Positions 57,191-64,000 of a stretch of 64,000 bases of DNA are shown in pieces; position 1 is the stretch's first letter; each line of letters opens with the position of its first letter. The translations under genes were made by a program, and so were the position numbers. A model generated the notes under the pieces. The model made no database searches. It worked only from the letters and a program-made list of their open reading frames with translations, and was not told where the DNA came from. The stretch lies in the NCBI GenBank assembly GCA_015832175.1, contig WJXW01000016.1:1302001-1366000 (forward strand), read 5' to 3'. Origin of the DNA: Paraphaeosphaeria minitans. Lineage: Eukaryota > Ascomycota > Dothideomycetes > Pleosporales > Didymosphaeriaceae.

Positions 57191-57309
57191 TATAGAAATA
57201 AGGGTCTATAGTATATAGATTATTATAGCGTATAGGCATATATGCAAAAGAGAACTCTTTTATACGTATATAATAGATAATTTATATACTATAGACCTTT
57301 ATTTCCACA
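57191..57309 (-). repeat. Small LTR-like repeat with inverted ends
   Basis: Read on the minus strand, the tract CTAGGGGGTG (57,319-57,310) is followed by TGTGGAAATAAAGGTC and about 119 bp that end in TTATTTCTATA. The two ends are imperfect inverted repeats (AAAGGTCTATAGTATATA versus its complement), so the piece could form a hairpin. A partial second copy of the middle part (GCATATATGCAAAAGA) lies at about 57,549-57,610. Confidence 0.45.
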
Positions 57310-57811
57310 CACCCCCTAGATTATTAACGTATACTATGGTTAGTTTGTAGTTTTTAACGTATATAGTAGTTCGTTTCTTCTAGGAACACTCCTCTTACCC
57401 TATAGAGTTAGGTGCTAGTCCTAATTAACTCTTTAATAGTTTATATTCCACAAGCTTCTAGCGTAACTTAAATAAAGAATCTTAGGAATAGAAAATCTCT
57501 ATAAAATTAGCGTTAATAGTATAATGTATAAACTAGTCTTATAACTATAGCGTGTAGGCATATATGCAAAAGAAAACTCATTCACATATATATAATAGAT
57601 AATCTATTATTAAAATCCTAAGGCTAGGCCTCCTAGGATCTTTATATATATCTACGTTCGTTATCTAAGTAACATAGCATAAGAGGTTGTATAATCTAAT
57701 TAGTGTAATTAGAGTGTCAAGACAACTAATTAGACTAAGCACTTAATATACTAAGTAACTAATTAGTGCTTCATTAGTTTAATTAGAGTAATTAGTCCAC
57801 TAATTACTTAA

Positions 57812-60777
57812 AGTATATAGGAACGCAAGCATAAGCCTTTATACTTATATTTAATTTATTTATTAATTTATTATTTAGATTCTAGTAGACTAAATTATTA
57901 ACTTATTACACTTTATAAAATACTATTATATTAACAAGACCTTCCACCTTCTATAAGTACTCCTACCTAAAAACTAACTTTAACCCTTTAGGACTAGCTA
58001 CTCTCTTAAATTTAACATCTTAAACACCCTTAATATAAGTACTTTACAAACCCCTACCTCTTCTATAACTTTAGGTACTACTAACATTACTCCTATAAAG
58101 GATAGTAGTAAGGCGTATAAACCTAATCTCTACTTTAGTAAATAATCTTAAACTAATATCTAGATTCTCTAGTTAGACCTCTACTTTTTTAACTTAGATA
58201 AATCCCTTAAAGATAAGAAAAAGGTTATCTTTATAGCAATATATATATAAAGAGATGTAAGACTATAGATCTATTCCTACCTTAAAATGTACCTAGGAAT
58301 AGACCATAATATAAATAATAATAATTACGTAAACAAGCACGCTAATGCAGTTAACATTATTAAAGATTATAATAACTTTAAGAAATGCCTTAAATAACTC
58401 TTTAGGATTACTAATAAAGACTCTATTATAAAAGTAAAGATTTAGACTATAACTTAAAAGTAGTTAGTAGCTAAGTATATAGCTAAGTTTTATAGGTACA
58501 CTATGTAACTTAACTAAGATAATAAATCTCTTCAAGACATATACAAATAAGGACTTAAATAGAAACTATATAAAGAACTCTTACGTAGTAGTGTATAAAT
58601 TACTAACCTTAAAGAACTATATAAAGAAACTATTAGAATAAATAGAAAATAGTTCTTGCTATAATAGGAGCTCTATTAAAACCCTAGGGCGATAAGCTTT
58701 AGATAACTAGTAAAAGTAGTTTATAAAAACCCTATTAGAGTTATCTAAAAATAACAACTAAGGAACTACTAGAGATATAAACTAATAGAAGATGTCTAGT
58801 TTAACTATATAGGTAAAAGAAAAGGAGGAAGAATAGACCCTAAGTAGCCTAACAAACGCGTCTCTAATAGAAGTTAATAACTAAAAACTAAGACCTGTAA
58901 ATGCTTTACATATAGTAAACTAGGCCATATAGCTAGAAACTATAGATTAAAGAACAAAGTCTATTAAACTAAGTTAAATATACTAACTATTAAGGACTAA
59001 GAACCTAATAAAAAATAGGAAGTTATTATAACGCCATTTAGTTACTAACGCGTTAGACTAGAACAAAGTAAGTAATTAGATTTAACTAACTTATAATTAT
59101 ATAAAGATCTAGAAGATAATTTAGACATATACTATAATGCTAAAGATATAGAAGAGATACTAAGATCTCCTACTCCTTACCTATAAAGTAGGCGAGAAAA
59201 ATACAACCCTATATTACCTAAATATAAACTAAATGTTTAGGACTATATAGAACCCCACTAGACACTAGAAAGAATACAACCCTATAAAAATAAAAAGTTA
59301 AACTACGTACTAAAGTACTATCTAGACTACTAAAATCCTACACACTAATTCTATATATAGACGCATTGCGAAGAACTAACATACGTATAATAGAAAATAG
59401 AGAAAAAGAAGAATAAAAAATAACCTAAAAGGAACCTATGCTATAGATAGATATAGACAGACTACCCTATTATAGCTAACAACAAACACCTCTAGAATAA
59501 ATAATAAATATAATACTTTCCTTACCGTACGCTAAAAGGTAATAAATACTATAATATACTTATTAATAGAGACTATATACAACTATACTAGTATATATGT
59601 CTAAACTAAGATTGCAAATACTACTACATAGCTAAATATTTAGATGGCTTTATAAACTGCCCTACATAAGAAGTAATAACAGAACTACTAATTTAACTAA
59701 TATATAGGAATAGTAAAGACTATAGAAGGAAAAATAGTAGAATATTCTTACAGAAAGAAGGAGATAAGCTATATAAGCTATATACTTAGGAATAATAATA
59801 GAAGTAGATACTTAAAAACGTATACTAAACACCTAAACTTAATTATGATCTACATAAATAGATATTTTTTTAGGTCTAAACTCAGACAAAAAAACGCCTT
59901 TATTAAAATAAATACTATAGTAAGTATAGTATTAGTTAAGCTACTAGTATAGCTTAAAGGAATATAGGCTTAAGCTCTTATAGACTTAGGAGTAGAAAGG
60001 AACTTTATATTTTATTAAATAGTAAGACAAGCAGGACTTGTAATATTAGAGTGAAAGTTCTCTATATTATCTATATTATAAATAGACCCCTAATGGCTTA
60101 GACACCTTAGATATACTAAGAGGTTACAACTATAATAATAGTCTAAGGACATAAAGAGGAACTTACCTTAGTTATCTTACTAGAATCTAAGTATAAGTTA
60201 GTCTTAGGATTACCTTAGTTAATAATATACAACCCGCAGATTAACTAGAGTATAAAGAAAATATTATTTAAACGCTGTAATTATATATTATAAGTAAAGT
60301 CTACGCATTAACTAAAAATAATAGTAGATAAGGATAATAATATAATACTATAATAGATAGTTAAAAAACAAAACTATACTTTAGCAGACACTAGTAGGAA
60401 CTACTAGGTTAAAAAGTGTAAGAAGAAGAACAATAGTATACCTCTTACCTTACTAAGAGAGTATAGGAAATAGACATATATATTTATAAAAAAGGAAAGA
60501 AAAGTAAACCTACTAGAACATTAATCCTAGAATCTTATAATAGATCTTAAAGAAGGGAAGACGCCACCCTTTAGACTACTATATAGTAAGATAGGAGAAG
60601 AACTCCTTAAAGAACGTAATTTTATTAAGATAAACTTTTAGAAAAGATATATATAAGTATTAAAGTTACTAGTAGTAAGCCCTTTTATATTTATTAAGAA
60701 AAAGAATAGATTAGATAGACTATACGTTAACTACTAATAACTTAACAATATAATAATAAAGAACTAATATTTATTAC
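57812..60777 (+). mobile_element. Gypsy-2 family, second copy, truncated
   Basis: It begins within the LTR (57,812-57,910 matches the last ~100 bp of the Gypsy-2 LTR, ending TTATTACA) and runs through gag, the zinc knuckle (CFTYSKLGHIARNY near 58,890-58,930) and protease into RT. It breaks off at NIIIKNQYLL, where the inverted non-autonomous element C is inserted. The part of the LTR left of 57,812 does not match the first Gypsy-2, so it is a subfamily variant or a broken end. The RIP level is like the first copy. Confidence 0.85.
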
Positions 60778-62916
60778 TGTAGGTTTGGCTTAATCTGTAA
60801 TTAAGTATTTAAGAGTTAATAGTATACTATTATACAAAGGGTAAGAAGTAGGTTTAATTAATTACGTCTAGTCTATCGTACAAAGGGGCACTAAGGACCT
60901 TATAAAGTCTCTACCTCTTAGCGCTGCCCTAAGCAGTGGGCCATTATATAGGTTACTATAGGTAGGCAGGCCCCCACTTTACTTAGTGCTACTTATATAA
61001 TAAACTATATAGACACTAGTAACTTTTCTTTTATGTAATAGCCTATATCTATTATATGCTTCCCTTTTCTATCCTTCTCTATTTATATAGTTGGCCTTCC
61101 CCTATTAGAACAGGTTATAAGGTAGGTGTAGTATTACTATATAGTAGAGGTCTTATTTACACCTACTCTTATATAAATAGGTAGTAATAGCTAACCTACT
61201 TAGTTCTTACTCTACCCTCTTACATAGTAGTAGAGCTGTATTACGTAATAAGGCTCTTTCTAGGCATATGTCTTATACGTAAATAGAAGGTAGGGTGTTA
61301 AGTAATATAATACTTAGCGCTAGATCTTAGTAAGTAGGTATAAAAGGATGTCTCCTAGCTTTCCTAAAGCTAATATTAGTAGATCGTAGTAACTGTCTAC
61401 TTTAGTAGTTAGGTTTTTATGTAAGTAGGCAGTAAGCTAGTCCTTTTTTACTATAGACACTTATATAGCGCCTATATCCTAGAGTTCTCTTTAGTACTTT
61501 GTACAATACTAACTAGCTAGAGTAAATAGTTATGCAGGTTCCTCTATATTCTTATTATCCTTGCTATGTTAGATGTCTTCGCTAGTTATATAATAAAGGT
61601 AGGTAGTAGAAGTAAGGTATAAAGTAGCCTTCTATACTTCTTTTTCATTATTTTATTAGCCTTATTTACCTTCTTTCTCTTTTATATAATTATTTTCTTC
61701 CTCTAGCTCTCCTTTAAAGTTAAGAATATATACTTATACATCTATAGTCTAGGGTTTATATTTATAGAAGTTAGTATATAATAATATATATTACCTTCTA
61801 GCTCACTAGGTATCTCTTAGTAAATAGTTAGTAGACTAGTATCCTTCTTTATAGTATATAAAGCATTTCTACTTTATATAAGAGCTTAAACTTTAAAAGT
61901 TACCTCTTTCTTTTAGTCTAAAGGTTAATCTGCCTCTAGAGGGGCTAGATTCTTTTATATAATTAGAATTATTATATTATTAATTAGTGTAGTACACCTC
62001 TTTACTATCTTAAAGGAACTATAACTTTTTTCTATTTTTAGTAACTTAGAGTAACATATAAAGGTTACTAAGTAAACCTTCTACTATTATTTTAGGGTAA
62101 ATAATAGCTTATTTAAGGTTAGAATAGTTACAGTATACTTATATAATAGTAGTGTGTAGTTATAGTTTACTACTAAAGCCTTATCTAAAAGCCCTTTAGG
62201 CTAAAGTAAGCTTATTAATTATTACTTCTAGGGCCTCGTGCGATATAGTAGCTAGATTATCCCTTTTATAGCGTTTAAAGGTAAGAGTGGTCTAGTCTAT
62301 CTAGTACTAATTATAATTAACACTAGTATTAAAGTGCCTGTTTAGTCTATTATATAATTTATCCTATAGAAGTTCTAGTCTAATATTGTGTAGATAGTAG
62401 GTGCTCGCACGATTAGAAAGGATTCCTAGGAAGATGTTTATATACTAGTCCTATAGTATACCTAGCCTGTAGTATAGTTCTCTAAAGACTTTTGCCTTGT
62501 CTGCTAGGATATTATACAGCCTAGTAGTATAGTTATTCTCTTTACTCTAAGCCTTCTAAAAAAGGATAATCTTGTCTAGCTAGATATAAGCATAATCTCC
62601 TAGTTATTAAAGAGGCTAGGAGTGTCTAGCCTCTTCGTATAATATAGTTTATTAGGCAAAAGCAGTCTAGGTTTTAGGCTACTACTACTAGTGTGGCTCT
62701 ATATATAGTGTCTCTATCCTCGCATGTATAGGGATAGGCCCTAGCTGTACTTTATATGTATATATATTACCTATAAATAGTGTAGGTTATATTATTAGGA
62801 TTGTATAAAGTAGTTTAGGTTATAGTTACAGCGTTATCGTACAAAGGGTCTATAGCTTATAGTTAAGATATAATAGTCTAAAGAGTTTCTTTATATAGGT
62901 GTCCTTTATTATAATA
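60778..62916 (-). mobile_element. Non-autonomous LTR retroelement, copy C (inverted, truncated, longer interior)
   Basis: Read on the minus strand, a 238-bp 3' LTR occupies 61,015-60,778, with outer flank ATTAC at 60,773-60,777. The interior matches copies A and B from 61,016 to about 61,357, 61,575 to 61,730 and 62,566 to 62,916. Between these lie about 220 bp and about 830 bp that A and B lack. The 5' LTR is missing: the element stops at 62,916 against another LTR-like repeat. Copy C may be a longer parental form, or may itself carry insertions. Confidence 0.82.
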
Positions 62917-63112
62917 TGTTGTGGTAAAAAGGGCTTAAACTATCACAGGATATTTTGGAGTAGAGTTGTAAAGAATACAAATAGCTCATCATAGGAAAGA
63001 ATGCCGAAAGGGCAGACTATATATAAAAGAAACAAGCCTCTTAGCAAGAATCCTATAATATAAATTAGTGGATCTAGAAAGAATTACAGAAGTAAGTGTT
63101 TACTTTAACACA
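62917..63112 (-). repeat. LTR-like repeat next to CACCTAGGGGGTG
   Basis: 196 bp with TG...CA ends on both strands. On the minus strand it begins TGTTAAAGTAAACACTTAC directly after CACCTAGGGGGTG (63,125-63,113), the same tract that precedes the Copia 3' LTR at 39,441. This suggests a 3' LTR in minus orientation. It is much less RIP-mutated than its surroundings. No target duplication was found. Confidence 0.6.
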
Positions 63113-63121
63113 CCCCCTAGG

Positions 63122-63315
63122 TGTGAGGTCTGGTTATAGGCAATAGTACTTGCTTCACACCAGGAAGGACAGTGAAAGGATAACTCTAGTAATATTAATA
63201 GAATAATACTTGTCTTGTGTTGAGTTAACGCGCGGCGCAGGTTTTGCGCAGCTGGCTCGCTTAGCGCACAGACCCTCTATGAGGCCTTGGCGCTAGATAC
63301 CATAACACCACAACA
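63122..63315 (+). repeat. LTR-like repeat, nearly unmutated copy
   Basis: 194 bp, TGTGAGGTCTGG to ACCACAACA, followed by ATATCGTGATCTACCCGT. It matches 38,917-39,109, where most differences are CpA to TpA or TpG to TpA. Composition here is GC-balanced. Confidence 0.72.
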
Positions 63316-64000
63316 ATATCGTGATCTACCCGTTACACTAGGTAATCACTTAAAGCAGATTACCTATCCTAAGAAGTAATCTTTAATTATCTAAATCCTT
63401 TCTAAAGATCTTTAAAAAACCATCTAAAGGCTGTTTAGAAATTAAAAAACTATTAAGAATTATTCTTCTAAATCTCCTTACCTTAAGAACAGCAATTCTA
63501 TCACCCCCTATTTATTATAATAGCAAAACAATTACTGTTTATCTTTTAAATTATAAATCCTACTATGAATCGTGTCTAGAATCTCTTCTTCTAGTGGATT
63601 AGGAGCTTATAAGCGTGGCACAAAGGCCTAGAGCGTAAACACTTTTATTCTACTACTCTTTTTGCTTACTTCCTATTAACTATAAGGTAATTTCCCCGCT
63701 CTTACTAGCTAGGAGCGTATTTAGCGCTTAATAATTAGATAGGCAGTAGAGTATATAAGCCCTTTACTAGCGCTTAATCTTCTCTCTTTAATCTTTTACT
63801 TTTAACGCTTTAACTTCCTATTTAATTTAAGCCTACTAGTTTAAGCCTTTAAATTCTACTACTTTATAGTAGGTTCTCTTCTTCTAATTATTACCTTACG
63901 CTTTTTTTATTATTTAGAGCTTTACTAACTCTTTTAGATGTCTAATAACCTAGCTAAAGTATACATAGTAAAGGCTATAAAAGCTACTAAACAAAGCTTC
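63316..64000. other. AT-rich RIP-mutated DNA, no gene
   Basis: The rest of the window is TpA-rich without a recognised domain. The first ~20 bp may be the primer-binding region of the preceding LTR-like repeat. Confidence 0.5.

Overview
The window looks like a chromosome segment of a filamentous ascomycete (Pezizomycotina; Dothideomycetes is my guess, not shown by the sequence). The evidence is short spliceosomal introns (53-108 nt) with GT...CTAAC/CTAAT...AG signals, fungus-specific families (Zn2Cys6 regulator, HET domain, fungal bZIP, ACR3, SPF27) and a sharp two-part base composition. GC-balanced gene islands sit between long AT-rich blocks in which TpA is everywhere and CpA/TpG is scarce, the footprint of repeat-induced point mutation (RIP: CpA to TpA on either strand).

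Layout. (1) 1-10.4 kb: RIP-degraded repeats, including one complete Ty3/Gypsy chromovirus relic with matching 5-bp target duplications (464-8604). (2) 10.7-25.4 kb: a gene island. Intact genes are an MDR oxidoreductase, a bZIP factor and a tartrate/isopropylmalate-type dehydrogenase. Broken genes are an MFS transporter, an FAD monooxygenase, a phytanoyl-CoA-dioxygenase-like fragment, an arsenate reductase (rhodanese type) with a divergent ACR3 arsenite pump, a hydroxypyruvate/glyoxylate reductase and most of a Zn2Cys6-type regulator. (3) 25.4-39.7 kb: one 14.2-kb nest of RIP-degraded retroelements (Copia containing Gypsy containing a non-autonomous LTR element). It is inserted inside the last exon of the regulator; the reading frame resumes exactly at 39,658. 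(4) 39.7-52.7 kb: a second gene island with the regulator C-terminus, a malate dehydrogenase pseudogene that keeps three introns, a sugar-transporter pseudogene, then intact SPF27 (splicing), neutral ceramidase and an SDR, and a HET-domain pseudogene. (5) 52.7-64 kb: RIP-degraded repeats with two more copies of the non-autonomous LTR element and a second, truncated copy of the Gypsy element.

How the genes fit together. The tartrate-type dehydrogenase, hydroxypyruvate reductase, malate dehydrogenase, sugar-type transporter and two regulators (21-45 kb) could be the remains of a hydroxy-acid (tartrate/glyoxylate) use cluster that was broken up by a retroelement insertion, frameshifts and RIP-type nonsense mutations. 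That is inference from co-location. The arsenate reductase/ACR3 pair is a separate decayed arsenic-detoxification unit. SPF27 and the ceramidase are housekeeping-type genes and look intact, apart from a Ser-to-Thr change at the expected ceramidase nucleophile.
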